The notes under the pieces: model-generated
What the model was told of the DNA's origin: nothing
Database searches by the model: none
Seen by the model: the letters and a program-made list of their open reading frames with translations, nothing else
Part shown: piece after piece, positions 34,931 through 43,216 of the stretch
Layout: each line of letters starts with the position of its first letter
Numbering within the stretch: the first letter of the stretch is position 1
From: Deltaproteobacteria bacterium
GTDB lineage: Bacteria; Desulfobacterota; Desulfomonilia; UBA1062
Direction: 5' to 3'
Length of the DNA: 64,000 nt
Assembly: GCA_018436855.1 (NCBI GenBank)
Contig: JAHDKO010000034.1
Location: 1-64,000 of the forward strand
Made by a program: the position numbers and the translations under genes

Positions 34931-35554
34931 TTATCGGGTCGTTTTGCCGATGACATACCAGCCGTCTTCCGTGTCCGATGCCGTATCCACCACCAGATGG
35001 ACCATTGAGAGACCCGGGAAGAGCGATTTGAGCTCGTCCAGATCCACAGGTTCGAATTTCTTCAGGTTATTGTGATAGGCCTCAGGGGTGAGCGCATTGG
35101 ACTCGTAGTTTTCCTTCGTGCGCTTGGAGATCTTGTCCAGGGAGTAGGCCTCGGGCGCGCTCGTCTGCTGGATGATGAGGGTCTTGCTGTTCCGCGCGGC
35201 AACCTCCGCGGCCCTCTTCCTCAGCGACTGGCTGACGAAGGTGGCGTCCAGGATGACCCCCTTTCCCCGGGAGGCCAGCTCGTCTGCCAGCGAGAACATC
35301 CGGTCGTAGACGAGCTTCCTCTTGTCCATGTTCGAAGCCACCTTTTCGTCGAAGATGTCTTCGTCTTTGAGAACATCGCGTCGGATCAGGTCGGTCCGGA
35401 GGATGGTGTATCCCTTGATGCGGGCGATCACCTCCATGGTCTCGGTCTTGTTGGTGGCGGGAAGCCCGCACGCGATCAGGACCGCATCGTCATCGATCTC
35501 CCGCCTCACGAAATCCGTGAACTGCTCCCTCATGAATCCATTCCTCCATGACAT
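34931..35554 (-). CDS. P-loop kinase-like protein (COG0645/AAA_33 type) with atypical Walker A
   Basis: A 207-residue predicted P-loop NTPase. 'ILRTDLIRRDVL' and 'VILDATFVSQSLRKRA' match the COG0645 kinases, which are often fused behind an APH-like domain. The Walker A reads GLPATNKTE (about 30-38), so the invariant Gly before the Lys is Asn; nucleotide binding may be altered. The partner APH-like kinase lies one gene upstream (36488-37495). The start at 35554 is chosen because AAAGGAG sits five bases before it; an open frame continues upstream without a better site. The substrate is unknown, and the earlier zeta-toxin or sugar-kinase comparisons are only fold-level. Confidence 0.78.
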   Translation of the reverse strand: MSWRNGFMREQFTDFVRREIDDDAVLIACGLPATNKTETMEVIARIKGYTILRTDLIRRDVLKDEDIFDEKVASNMDKRKLVYDRMFSLADELASRGKGVILDATFVSQSLRKRAAEVAARNSKTLIIQQTSAPEAYSLDKISKRTKENYESNALTPEAYHNNLKKFEPVDLDELKSLFPGLSMVHLVVDTASDTEDGWYVIGKTTR

Positions 35555-35618
35555 ACGTACTCCTTTATCCTTATACCACAAGTGTACGCCAGACAAAGCC
35601 TGAACTTTCAGGAGCCGC

Positions 35619-36491
35619 TCAGAAATCGAACTGGCCGGCCACCCAGCCGGGGATCGCAGCGGTTCCCATCACGGGCGGCTGCTGATGGCAGTCGGACCCG
35701 CCGGTCGCCATCAGGGCGTTCCGCCTGGTGAAATCGAGATACGCACGAACGTGGGCCTTGTCGTGGCGCGAGTGCCAGCACTCGATCCCGTCGATGAAGT
35801 CCAGCATGGAACCCCGGATGATCTCGAGCTGTTTTTCCAGGGAGTCCGTGAGCGAGACCAGGGAGGTCCCGTTGGGGTCGCCCGGGTGGGCCAGGACGAG
35901 CCTGCCCCCGGCCCCCCTGACGAGGGACGAGGCCTCCATGAGGCTCAGAGGCATCTTGGGAACGTCGCACTTCACCAGGTAGCGGTCGAAGGCCTCCTGT
36001 TTGTCGCGCACGATGCCCTTTTCGATGAGGTAGGCGGCGATGTGCGGCCGGGCAAGGGCGCCGTCCGCCCCGGCCTGGATCGCCTCCATGTCCGAACCCG
36101 TGAATTCGGGCAGCCCCTGGGCGCGGAACTCGGTGTTGAGGTTTTCCAGAATCTGCCCGGCCCGCTTGATCCGGTGGGTGCGGAGATGGGAGAGCTTCTC
36201 TGCCAGGGCGGTGTTGCGATAATCATAGCCGTAGCCCAGGACATCCAGGGAAACCCCCTTGCCTGAACGATAGCCGGGATGGGAGAAGCTGATGTTGAGC
36301 TCCACCCCGGTGACGAACCGCATGCCGTACTGCTTCGCGAGGAGCTGCGCCTGCTCCTGGGCGGCGATGGAGTCGTGGTCCGTGATGGAGATGAGTTCGA
36401 TTCCCCGCCTGGAGGCCTCGGCGAAGATGTCCCGGATGTCCCACCTGCCGTCCGAGCCGTTTTTCGAATGGATGTGGAGGTCGATCTTCAC
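35619..36491 (-). CDS. PHP-domain phosphoesterase (RNase AM/YciV-like)
   Basis: A 290-residue PHP enzyme. Metal ligands are seen in 'LHIHSKNGSDG' (4-14), 'ITDHDS' (about 36-41), 'TGVELNISF' (about 60-68), 'LAHPGD' (about 198-203) and the final 'GGSDCHQ' (about 264-270). This order resembles the YciV/RnaAM group, which hydrolyses 3',5'-pNp and trims RNA 5' ends, but the assignment within PHP is tentative. The start is a GTG at 36491 overlapping the APH stop as GTGA. It differs in sequence from the PHP protein at 2794-3657, so the two are not a recent duplication. Confidence 0.85.
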   Translation of the reverse strand: MKIDLHIHSKNGSDGRWDIRDIFAEASRRGIELISITDHDSIAAQEQAQLLAKQYGMRFVTGVELNISFSHPGYRSGKGVSLDVLGYGYDYRNTALAEKLSHLRTHRIKRAGQILENLNTEFRAQGLPEFTGSDMEAIQAGADGALARPHIAAYLIEKGIVRDKQEAFDRYLVKCDVPKMPLSLMEASSLVRGAGGRLVLAHPGDPNGTSLVSLTDSLEKQLEIIRGSMLDFIDGIECWHSRHDKAHVRAYLDFTRRNALMATGGSDCHQQPPVMGTAAIPGWVAGQFDF

Positions 36492-37495
36492 GACGCGATG
36501 TACCGGTGGGCGAGCTCGTAATACCTGCGGGCGGTCTCGAAGGCGGCCTTTTTCCGCGACTCGTCGAGCCCGTTGTCGTCGAGCATGAATGAGGTGACCT
36601 TTGCCCGGACGTACGCCCGGTACACCTTGTAGAACAGGAGCACCCCTTCCATGGCGGCATCGCCCGAGGCCTCGATGAAGGACTTCACGAACACGTCGCC
36701 CAGGTCGCCTCTCCCGTTATAGTCGAAGTCCATGGAAAGGAAGGCCACATCCGAGGCCACGTCGCCGAAGCGGAACCGTTCGTTGAACTCGATGCAGTCG
36801 AACACGAAGACATCCGGGCCGTCCAGGCAGATGTGCTGCAGGTGGAGGTCCCCGTGGCAGTCCTTGATCCAGCCGTCCTCCACGCGCTCCTCGAAAAGCG
36901 ATGCGTTTTTCTCCAGGAAGTCCCTGCTCCACGACTCCAGGGCGGTGAACCAGCTCCGCTCGACCGGGCCGCCTACGTATTTGCGGGTCTGGTCGAAGTT
37001 TTCGATGACATTGGTCGCGATGACATCCGGGGACCCGAAGGGCCGCGACTTCTCGTCGCAGGCGATGAGGCGGTAGATCCCTGCCAGGTGCCTGCCCACC
37101 CGCTCCATCTCGGCCGTCGTGATCCGGTTTTTGGGCAGGAGACTATAGAGCATCTGCTCCTCGTCGATGCGCTTCATCTTCAGGACGTATTCCACGACGT
37201 TCGAATCGTCCCCGATCAGATAGCCGTCTTTTTTTTGCGAGATGGGGAGCACGTCCAGATAGATCCCGGGAGAGAAGCGCCGGTTGAGCCTGAGCTCTTC
37301 ACGCGTGTAGAATGTTCTCTTTTCCCGGGTGGAGAAATCGAGAAAACCGAAATCCACCGGTTTTTTCAGCTTATAGACATATTCGTCACCGATGAACACC
37401 CAGGATATGTGCGTCTGGACGAGGGTGACGCCTTTCGGTTTCTCCGGGTAGGCATCCGGATTCTGCAAGAATTCGATCAAGGTCTTTTCCGCCAT
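36488..37495 (-). CDS. APH-family (COG2187) phosphotransferase-like protein
   Basis: A 335-residue aminoglycoside-phosphotransferase-fold kinase. The N-terminus 'THISWVFIGDEYVYKLKKPVDFGFLDFST' region and the catalytic loop 'DCHGDLHLQHI' (about 213-223) are typical of COG2187, with the metal-binding Asp in 'VFDCIEF'. Real substrates of this family are unknown; resistance should not be assumed. In many genomes it is fused to a P-loop kinase domain; here that domain is a separate gene (34931-35554). The start at 37495 has a strong GGAGGAG site seven bases upstream and lies 110 bases inside rlmN. It overlaps the PHP gene as GTGA. Confidence 0.85.
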   Translation of the reverse strand: MAEKTLIEFLQNPDAYPEKPKGVTLVQTHISWVFIGDEYVYKLKKPVDFGFLDFSTREKRTFYTREELRLNRRFSPGIYLDVLPISQKKDGYLIGDDSNVVEYVLKMKRIDEEQMLYSLLPKNRITTAEMERVGRHLAGIYRLIACDEKSRPFGSPDVIATNVIENFDQTRKYVGGPVERSWFTALESWSRDFLEKNASLFEERVEDGWIKDCHGDLHLQHICLDGPDVFVFDCIEFNERFRFGDVASDVAFLSMDFDYNGRGDLGDVFVKSFIEASGDAAMEGVLLFYKVYRAYVRAKVTSFMLDDNGLDESRKKAAFETARRYYELAHRYIAS

Positions 37496-38504
37496 GGGTT
37501 ACTCCTCCTGCAAGCTGGCCACAGGCCGCTAGGATATCATTCCCCTTTTCCTTTCGCACCATCACGGCATAGGGGGACTTCTTCAACTGCTCTTCAAAGG
37601 CGAGCACAGCAGAGTGCTCCGGCGCCTGGAGCTCGCATCGGGGCCAGGGATTGAAGGGGATGAGATTCACCTTGACCTTGAGCCCGTGGAGAATCCGGAT
37701 GAGCTCCCGGACATCCTTGAGCGAGTCATTCACCCCCCTGATCAGGACGTACTCCACGGTGATCCTCCGGCGGTTGGGGAGCTGGAAGGATCGCAGCGCA
37801 TCCATGAGCTCGGAGAGCGGGTATGTGCGGGTTATGGGCATGAGTCGCTGCCTGGTCGCGTTGTTCGACGCGTTGAGCGACACGGCCAGGGCCGCCTCAG
37901 TGTCCCTAACCAGGGTTTTGAGCCGGGGCACGATCCCGCAGGTGGAGATGGTGATCCGCCTGCGGGAGAACTGGGGACCGTCCGCGTCGGTGAGGATGCG
38001 CACGGCCTTGACCACATTGTCGTAGTTGAGCAGCGGCTCTCCCATGCCCATGAACACGATATTCCGGAAATTTCTCTGCGGGTAGGCCCGCACGGGATGG
38101 AGCACCTGGGACACGATCTCGGACACTTCCAGATTGCGGATGAAGCCCATGGACGCGGTGTAGCAGAACCGGCACCCCATGGCGCACCCCGCCTGGGAGG
38201 ACACGCAGATGCTCCAGTGGTCTTTCTCCGGCATCAGGACGCTCTCGATGACGCGGCCGTCATGCAGGCGGTAGGCGATCTTCTGCGTGCCGTCAACGGA
38301 TTCCTGCGAGCCCGCCGCCTCGGGGTAGGCTATGGTGACCTTGCCCGAGAGATCCTCCCTGAGTTTCATGGGGATGTTGGTCATATCGCGGACATGGCCT
38401 GCTGCCTTGCCGAAGACCCAGTTGAAGATCTGGCCCCCCCGGAAGGGTTTGTCGGTGAACAGGCTCTTCATGTCCTGTTTGTCGAGATCGAGTAGATTGA
38501 TCAT
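37386..38504 (-). CDS. rlmN: Dual-specificity 23S rRNA/tRNA adenine-C2 methyltransferase
   Basis: A 372-residue radical-SAM enzyme that methylates C2 of A2503 in 23S rRNA and A37 in some tRNAs. The iron-sulfur motif C-AMG-C-RF-C lies near residues 107-114, 'FMGMGEPLLNYD' is the SAM-binding GGE-like motif, and the catalytic C-terminal Cys is in 'AACGQL' (about 329-334). The family usually ends near here or soon after. This protein runs about 40 more residues with a basic, Gly-rich tail whose coding sequence overlaps the APH gene start by 110 bases. It begins 23 bases after tRNA-Arg on the same strand. Confidence 0.95.
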   Translation of the reverse strand: MINLLDLDKQDMKSLFTDKPFRGGQIFNWVFGKAAGHVRDMTNIPMKLREDLSGKVTIAYPEAAGSQESVDGTQKIAYRLHDGRVIESVLMPEKDHWSICVSSQAGCAMGCRFCYTASMGFIRNLEVSEIVSQVLHPVRAYPQRNFRNIVFMGMGEPLLNYDNVVKAVRILTDADGPQFSRRRITISTCGIVPRLKTLVRDTEAALAVSLNASNNATRQRLMPITRTYPLSELMDALRSFQLPNRRRITVEYVLIRGVNDSLKDVRELIRILHGLKVKVNLIPFNPWPRCELQAPEHSAVLAFEEQLKKSPYAVMVRKEKGNDILAACGQLAGGVTHGGKDLDRILAESGCLPGETERRHPRPDAHILGVHR

Positions 38505-38527
38505 GGCTTCTTTAACAATAAATAAGA

Positions 38528-38604
38528 TGGTGCGCCCGACAGGAATTGAACCTGTGGCCTTAGGCTCCGGAGGCCTACGCTCTATCCAACTGAGCTACGG
38601 GCGC
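38528..38604 (-). tRNA. tRNA-Arg (anticodon CCG)
   Basis: A full cloverleaf read on the minus strand. The 7-bp acceptor is GCGCCCG/CGGGCGC with discriminator A and an encoded CCA. The D stem is GCTC/GAGC with a GG-containing loop, the anticodon stem is TAGGC/GCCTA, and the loop CTCCGGA gives anticodon CCG (reads CGG). The variable loop has five bases, and the T arm is ACAGG-TTCAATT-CCTGT. It sits 13 bases after the VWA gene stop and 23 before the rlmN start, all on the same strand. Confidence 0.98.
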
Positions 38605-38617
38605 ACATGTGATGCTG

Positions 38618-39805
38618 TTAGGCTGTCAAGTGCTCCACAGCCTTTTCCAGCCCGCCGAGGGTTATCTCGAACATGGGGAATATCTCCCCGATGGCCTCGA
38701 TGGTCTGGGTGTGGGGCCATGTGTACGCATATTTCGGATTGAGCCATACACTATGTTTGAATGTTTTGGCAAGGTATTCTAATCGATTTATGCTCGGCTC
38801 CCCGGACCGGGCCGCATAGTAGATGCTGCCGTTGCGGCTGAAGAGCTCGTACGGCGCCATGGATGCGTCGCCCACGATAATGAGCCTGGTCTGCGGATCG
38901 TACCGAGCGAAATCCTCCAGGAACACCACCTTGTACTGCCGGGTGGGATCCTCCCACACATGGCTATAGATGGTGTTGTGGTAGTAAAAGATCTTCAGGT
39001 CCTTGAACTGATTCTTCGCGTGGTTGAAGAGCACCTGCACCACATTGATGTACGGGTCCATGGAGAAGCCGCCGTTGTCGATCATGAGGATGACCTTGAG
39101 CTTGTCTTTGAGCGAGCGGTCGAACACGATCTCGATCTCGCCCGCGTTCTTCATGGTCTCGTAGATGGTCTTCTCGATATTGAGCGAATCCTTGGGGCCT
39201 GCGGGCTGCATATGCCTGAGCCTGCGCATGGCCTCGGATATCTGCGAGGGGCCGATCCTCGTGTCTTCGGTGTAATCCTTGTACCGCCGGTCCAGGGCAA
39301 CCTTGACCGCAGACTTGCGCTGCGAGGTGCCGCCCACCCGCATGCCTCCCGGATGAAAGCCCGAGTGCCCCACAGGCGAGGTACCGCCGGTGCCGATCCA
39401 CCGGTTTCCGCCGTCATGCCGCTCGTCCTGGTCTTGAAGCCGTTTCCGGAAGTAGTCCTCCAGCTCCTCCGGCGTGAGCCTGCTGAGGGTCTCTTCGTCG
39501 ATCCCCAGGAATTCCGCCATCATCTTGGGGTCCTTGAGCCAGTCTTCCAGCATGGACTGGATCGCCAGCTCGATCTCGGAGCCGATGTCGTCTCCCAGCT
39601 CCGCGCCGTTGAAGTAGTGGGCGAACACCCGGTCGTAGAGGTCGAAATGGCGTTCAGACTTGATCATGATGGCCCGGGAGAGACAGTAAAAATCGTCGAG
39701 CGAACGGATGAGCCCCTGGTGGAGCGCCTGCTGGAGGCGCAGAAAGCCCGAGGGCGAGATGAGCAGCCCTTTTTGCCTCAGGAGGTAGAAGAACTCGATG
39801 AACAT
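38618..39805 (-). CDS. VWA-domain (CoxE-like/COG3825) protein, partner of MoxR ATPase
   Basis: A 395-residue cytoplasmic protein. The N-terminal 170 residues are helical ('FFYLLRQKGLLISPSGFLRLQQAL'). A VWA domain occupies about 220-395, with 'LKVILMIDNGGFSMDPY' at the metal site. In this subfamily the DxSxS motif is replaced by DNGGxS, which appears to be a family trait rather than a mutation. Such proteins work with an adjacent MoxR AAA+ ATPase as a chaperone that activates or loads metals into client proteins. The MoxR gene starts upstream and only 12 bases separate them. The client is not evident nearby. Confidence 0.85.
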   Translation of the reverse strand: MFIEFFYLLRQKGLLISPSGFLRLQQALHQGLIRSLDDFYCLSRAIMIKSERHFDLYDRVFAHYFNGAELGDDIGSEIELAIQSMLEDWLKDPKMMAEFLGIDEETLSRLTPEELEDYFRKRLQDQDERHDGGNRWIGTGGTSPVGHSGFHPGGMRVGGTSQRKSAVKVALDRRYKDYTEDTRIGPSQISEAMRRLRHMQPAGPKDSLNIEKTIYETMKNAGEIEIVFDRSLKDKLKVILMIDNGGFSMDPYINVVQVLFNHAKNQFKDLKIFYYHNTIYSHVWEDPTRQYKVVFLEDFARYDPQTRLIIVGDASMAPYELFSRNGSIYYAARSGEPSINRLEYLAKTFKHSVWLNPKYAYTWPHTQTIEAIGEIFPMFEITLGGLEKAVEHLTA

Positions 39806-39817
39806 GGCGGCTTTCCC

Positions 39818-40657
39818 CTACCGGGACAGACCCCCGAGTTGTTTCTGGAGTATGGCGTAGTCCTCGCTCTTCTTGAAGAGCACGCCCAGGTACGGCACGT
39901 TGTTCCTGGCCAGGTGCTTCGGATCGAAGTTCTTGTCCATGAGCAGGATCCGGATCCAGTTGATGAGCTCACGGGTGGCAGGCTTCTTCTCGATGCCCCG
40001 GATGTTTCTCAAGCGGTAGAAGGCCTCGATGCAGGCCTCCGAGATATGCCTGTCAAGGTCGGGGTAGTGGGCGCGCACGATCTTGCCCATCATCTCGGGG
40101 TCGGGAAACGCGATGTGGTGGAACACGCACCTGCCCAGAAACGGGTCGGAGAGATCTTTCTTGGCGTTGGAGGTGATGATGATGATGGGCCGGTTCTTCG
40201 CCCGGACGGTCTTGTCGATCTCGATGATGTCGAAGGACATCTGGTCAAGCACATCCAGCAGGTCGTCCTGGAAGTCCGTGTCCGCCTTGTCGATCTCGTC
40301 GATGAGGAGCACGGTTTTTTGGTCCGTGACAAAGGACTGCCCGATCTTGCCCATCTTGATATAGTCTTCGATATTGCTCACGTTGCGGCTCGAGTCCCCG
40401 AACCGGCTGTCGTTGAGGCGGGTGAGGGTGTCGTACTGGTAAAGGGCCTCCACGGCCTTCATGCTGGACTTGACGTTGAGAATGATCAAAGGCATCCCGA
40501 GGTTCTCCGCGATGGCGTGGGCCAGCAGGGTCTTGCCCGTGCCCGGTTCCCCCTTGATCAGAAGCGGCATCTCCAGGGCTATGCTCGCATTGACGATCTT
40601 CGAGAGCTCATTGTCGAGAACGTAGGTGCTGGTTCCGGTAAAGGTGTATGGTCCCAT
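39818..40657 (-). CDS. MoxR-family AAA+ ATPase
   Basis: A 279-residue AAA+ ATPase. Walker A is GEPGTGKT (about 37-44), Walker B is 'VLLIDEIDKAD' (about 111-121), sensor 1 is 'IIITSNAKKDL' (about 158), and the arginine finger region is 'FLGRCVFHHI'. MoxR proteins pair with VWA proteins to remodel client complexes. The start at 40657 follows AGGAGAG; an open frame runs further upstream over the divergent promoter region but is not coding. It is the first gene of the MoxR-VWA-tRNA-rlmN run and is divergent from corC. Confidence 0.92.
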   Translation of the reverse strand: MGPYTFTGTSTYVLDNELSKIVNASIALEMPLLIKGEPGTGKTLLAHAIAENLGMPLIILNVKSSMKAVEALYQYDTLTRLNDSRFGDSSRNVSNIEDYIKMGKIGQSFVTDQKTVLLIDEIDKADTDFQDDLLDVLDQMSFDIIEIDKTVRAKNRPIIIITSNAKKDLSDPFLGRCVFHHIAFPDPEMMGKIVRAHYPDLDRHISEACIEAFYRLRNIRGIEKKPATRELINWIRILLMDKNFDPKHLARNNVPYLGVLFKKSEDYAILQKQLGGLSR

Positions 40658-40785
40658 GATCTCTCCTATGGCAGGAAAATTTTTATTTTTCTTATCATAG
40701 AAAATAAGACGGTTCAATGACGGCTGCAACCTTCTCCTTTGCATCGCTGCATCGTCGAGCCGGGTTCCCCAGGCATTTCGGTCGA

Positions 40786-40815
40786 TTGACTTCCGAGAGC
40801 CCTTTGCGATAGATA
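40786..40815 (+). promoter_or_regulatory. Sigma-70-type promoter upstream of corC-lnt-prfB
   Basis: TTGACT at 40786-40791 (five of six matches to -35) is followed after 18 bases by TAGATA at 40810-40815. A GATATA shifted by two bases is an alternative -10. It lies 38 bases before the TTG start of the CorC-like gene and in the correct orientation for the operon. Confidence 0.55.
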
Positions 40816-40852
40816 TAGGGGACTCATCACAGGAGAAAAGGAGATTCATTAC

Positions 40853-41707
40853 TTGGAGAGTAACGAAGATAGCCAGGATAGCATCAGTTATCTGAAACGG
40901 CTGTGGTCTCTGATGACCGGAGAGAAGTCCTCGCGGGATACCAAGGAAGAGATCGAGAAGATCCTCGACGAGGTGGAGGAAAGGGGAATCATCGACGAAG
41001 AGCAGGGCGATATGATCCACAACATCATCGTCCTGAAGGACACCCTGGTCCGCGAGATCATGGTGCCCAAGGGCGACATGGTAGCCCTGGAGATCTCCAC
41101 GCCGCTCGACGAGATCATCGAGGTCTTCGCCAGGGAGGGCTGCTCGAGGATTCCCATCTTTGAGGAAAACCTGGACAACATCATCGGCGTGGTTCACGCA
41201 GAAGACATCCTGAAATACTGGAACATGCAGGACCGCCCCGGGGATATCAGGGCACTGCTGCACCCGCCGTATTTCGTGCCCGAAGGAAAGAAGCTCATCG
41301 ACCTGCTGCAGGAGTTCAAGCAGAAGCGACCCAAGATGGCCATCGTGATCGATGAATACGGCAATGTGGACGGCCTGCTCACCATCGGCGACGTGGTGGA
41401 GGAGATCATCGGGGACATCGTGGGAGAAGACGAGGCCGCAGGCGAGGAAGAGATCGTCCAGGAAGGCGAGGGGCTATACTCCGTGGACCCCAGGCTCTCC
41501 ATCGACGAGTTCTCCGAGAAGTTCGACGTGGAGATCCCCGAGGGGAACTACGACACCATCGGCGGGTTCATCACCTGCCGGATGGAGAGAATACCCGAAC
41601 CGGGAGAGACCATGGAGTTCAACGGGGTGCTCTTCGAGATCGCCGAGGCCGACAAGAAACGGATATCCAAGCTCATGGTCCATCCGCCGCCAGGGACCGA
41701 ATCTTGA
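40853..41707 (+). CDS. CorC/HlyC-type CBS-pair protein
   Basis: A 284-residue cytoplasmic protein with two CBS domains (about 65-190) that bind adenosyl ligands, and a C-terminal CorC_HlyC domain (about 205-280, 'IGGFITCRMERIPEPGETMEF'). 'VREIMVPKGDMVAL' and 'VDGLLTIGDVVEEIIGDI' are the typical segments. The family is linked to Mg2+/Co2+ efflux, and its gene is commonly beside lnt as here. The start is TTG at 40853 with GGAG about nine bases before it; no ATG fits. Its stop overlaps the lnt start as TTGA. Confidence 0.92.
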   Translation: MESNEDSQDSISYLKRLWSLMTGEKSSRDTKEEIEKILDEVEERGIIDEEQGDMIHNIIVLKDTLVREIMVPKGDMVALEISTPLDEIIEVFAREGCSRIPIFEENLDNIIGVVHAEDILKYWNMQDRPGDIRALLHPPYFVPEGKKLIDLLQEFKQKRPKMAIVIDEYGNVDGLLTIGDVVEEIIGDIVGEDEAAGEEEIVQEGEGLYSVDPRLSIDEFSEKFDVEIPEGNYDTIGGFITCRMERIPEPGETMEFNGVLFEIAEADKKRISKLMVHPPPGTES

Positions 41708-43182
41708 GAAGGATCGTTCTCGCGTTGACCGCGGGCGTGCTCTACGCGGTCGCCTTCCCGTCGTATAATCTCTGGCCCCTGGCGTGGGTATGGGCCGTTC
41801 CCCTGCTGTATCTCCTTGAGGGCGCGCGCCCGGGCGAGAGGTTTCTCTACGGGATGGCGTCCGGCTTTGTCGCGTGGGCGGGGATTCTCTACTGGATCGC
41901 CTATGTGATGGAGACCTACGGCGGGATGGGGCTCTTTCCGGCCGCGCTCCTGCTGTTTGCGCTCCTGCTCTTTCTCTCGCTCTACTTCGGCGCGTTCGCC
42001 TGGGCCGCAGGCGGGCTCATCCGTTCGCGATGGGCGTTTCTGACCATACCCGGGGCGTGGGTCATGCTGGAGCTTCTGCGCTCGTACGTGCCCTTCTCGG
42101 GGTTTCCCTGGATGCTCGCGGGGTACTCCCAGTTCCCCTTCACGCCGCTGATCCAGATCGCGGAGATCGGAGGGGTCTACCTCATCAGCGGGCTCGTGCT
42201 CATGGGAAACGTGGCCCTCTACCAGCTCATCAAGAGGAGGGAGTATGCGCCCCTGTTGGCGGCCGGGGTCCTTGTCGCGGGGTGTGTCCTGTGGGGGGCT
42301 TGGCGGATGGAGAACCTGCCCGTCCAGGGAGATCCGATCAAGGCGGCCGTTGTCCAGGCCAATGTCCCCCAGGACCAGAAGTGGAACCCCGAAATGGTCA
42401 TGCCCACCATCGACACCTACGAGCGGCTGACCGCCACTGCGGTGGAGCATGGCGCCGGGCTCGTGGTCTGGCCCGAGACCTCGTGCCCGTTCTATCTGTT
42501 CCGGCAGTGGGAATTCACCCCCCGGATCATGGACCTGAGCAGGTCGCATGACGCGAAGCTCCTGGTGGGGAGCCCGGCCTTCGACGACGGGAGGCACTAC
42601 AACCGGATGTGGCTGCTCGAAAAGGGACGGATCGAGGGATACTACGACAAGGTGCACCTGGTGCCCTTCGGGGAATACCTTCCCCTGGCGCACCTGATCG
42701 AGCCCTACTTCGGCAGCCTCACCGTCGGGGTGGGCAATTTCTCTGCAGCGGAAGAGGTAGAACCCATCGGGGACATGGGGGTGCTCATCTGTTTCGAGAG
42801 CGTGTTTCCGGGCCTGACACGGGACCTCTGCAATGCAGGCGCGACCTATCTGGTCAATGCTTCCAACGATGCGTGGTTCAAGACCTGGGCGACCCCGGAG
42901 CAGCATCTCCAGATGGCGAGCTTCAGGGCCGTGGAAAGCAGGCGGTGGCTGCTCAGGCCGGTGAACCACGGGATATCCGCCATTGTCAGCCCGGCGGGAG
43001 AGATCGTCGAAGAGATCGGACTCCTCAAGGAGGGGGTCGTCCTGGCGGACATCGCTCCCATCGAGGCGAAGACATTCTACACCGGATTCGGCCCATTGCT
43101 TGCCTTTGTCTGGGCCGGAGTTCCCTTTTTCGGCGTAATCCTTCGAAGAATCGGTTCAAGCAGGATCTCACAGCGGCATTGA
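41704..43182 (+). CDS. lnt: Apolipoprotein N-acyltransferase
   Basis: A 492-residue inner-membrane enzyme that adds the third acyl chain to the N-terminal Cys of lipoproteins, the last step of lipoprotein maturation. It has six or more N-terminal transmembrane segments (about 1-205), then a periplasmic nitrilase-like domain (about 215-460) with the catalytic triad. The Glu is in 'WPETSCPF', the Lys in 'YYDKVHLVPFGEY' and the Cys in 'VLICFESVFP'. A final membrane helix is near 463-480. The start is TTG overlapping the corC stop (TTGA), giving translational coupling. The substrates in this window would include MshL and the TPR lipoprotein. Confidence 0.95.
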   Translation: MRRIVLALTAGVLYAVAFPSYNLWPLAWVWAVPLLYLLEGARPGERFLYGMASGFVAWAGILYWIAYVMETYGGMGLFPAALLLFALLLFLSLYFGAFAWAAGGLIRSRWAFLTIPGAWVMLELLRSYVPFSGFPWMLAGYSQFPFTPLIQIAEIGGVYLISGLVLMGNVALYQLIKRREYAPLLAAGVLVAGCVLWGAWRMENLPVQGDPIKAAVVQANVPQDQKWNPEMVMPTIDTYERLTATAVEHGAGLVVWPETSCPFYLFRQWEFTPRIMDLSRSHDAKLLVGSPAFDDGRHYNRMWLLEKGRIEGYYDKVHLVPFGEYLPLAHLIEPYFGSLTVGVGNFSAAEEVEPIGDMGVLICFESVFPGLTRDLCNAGATYLVNASNDAWFKTWATPEQHLQMASFRAVESRRWLLRPVNHGISAIVSPAGEIVEEIGLLKEGVVLADIAPIEAKTFYTGFGPLLAFVWAGVPFFGVILRRIGSSRISQRH

Positions 43183-43216
43183 CAAGGCGCATGAGGGGTG
43201 TTAAAGGCTGTTGCCT

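Noticed and set aside
36488-37495. Aminoglycoside resistance gene
   Set aside because: The fold is APH-like but the sequence is of the COG2187 type, a chromosomal family with unknown substrates; no resistance context is present.
38618-39805. VWA protein with mutated metal site
   Set aside because: The DNGGxS pattern at the MIDAS position seems typical of this CoxE-like subfamily and so is not a mutation.
38960-40720. 586-codon open frame antisense to the VWA and MoxR genes
   Set aside because: Both opposite-strand genes have clear motifs; long antisense frames arise from GC-biased codon use and this one has no family signature.
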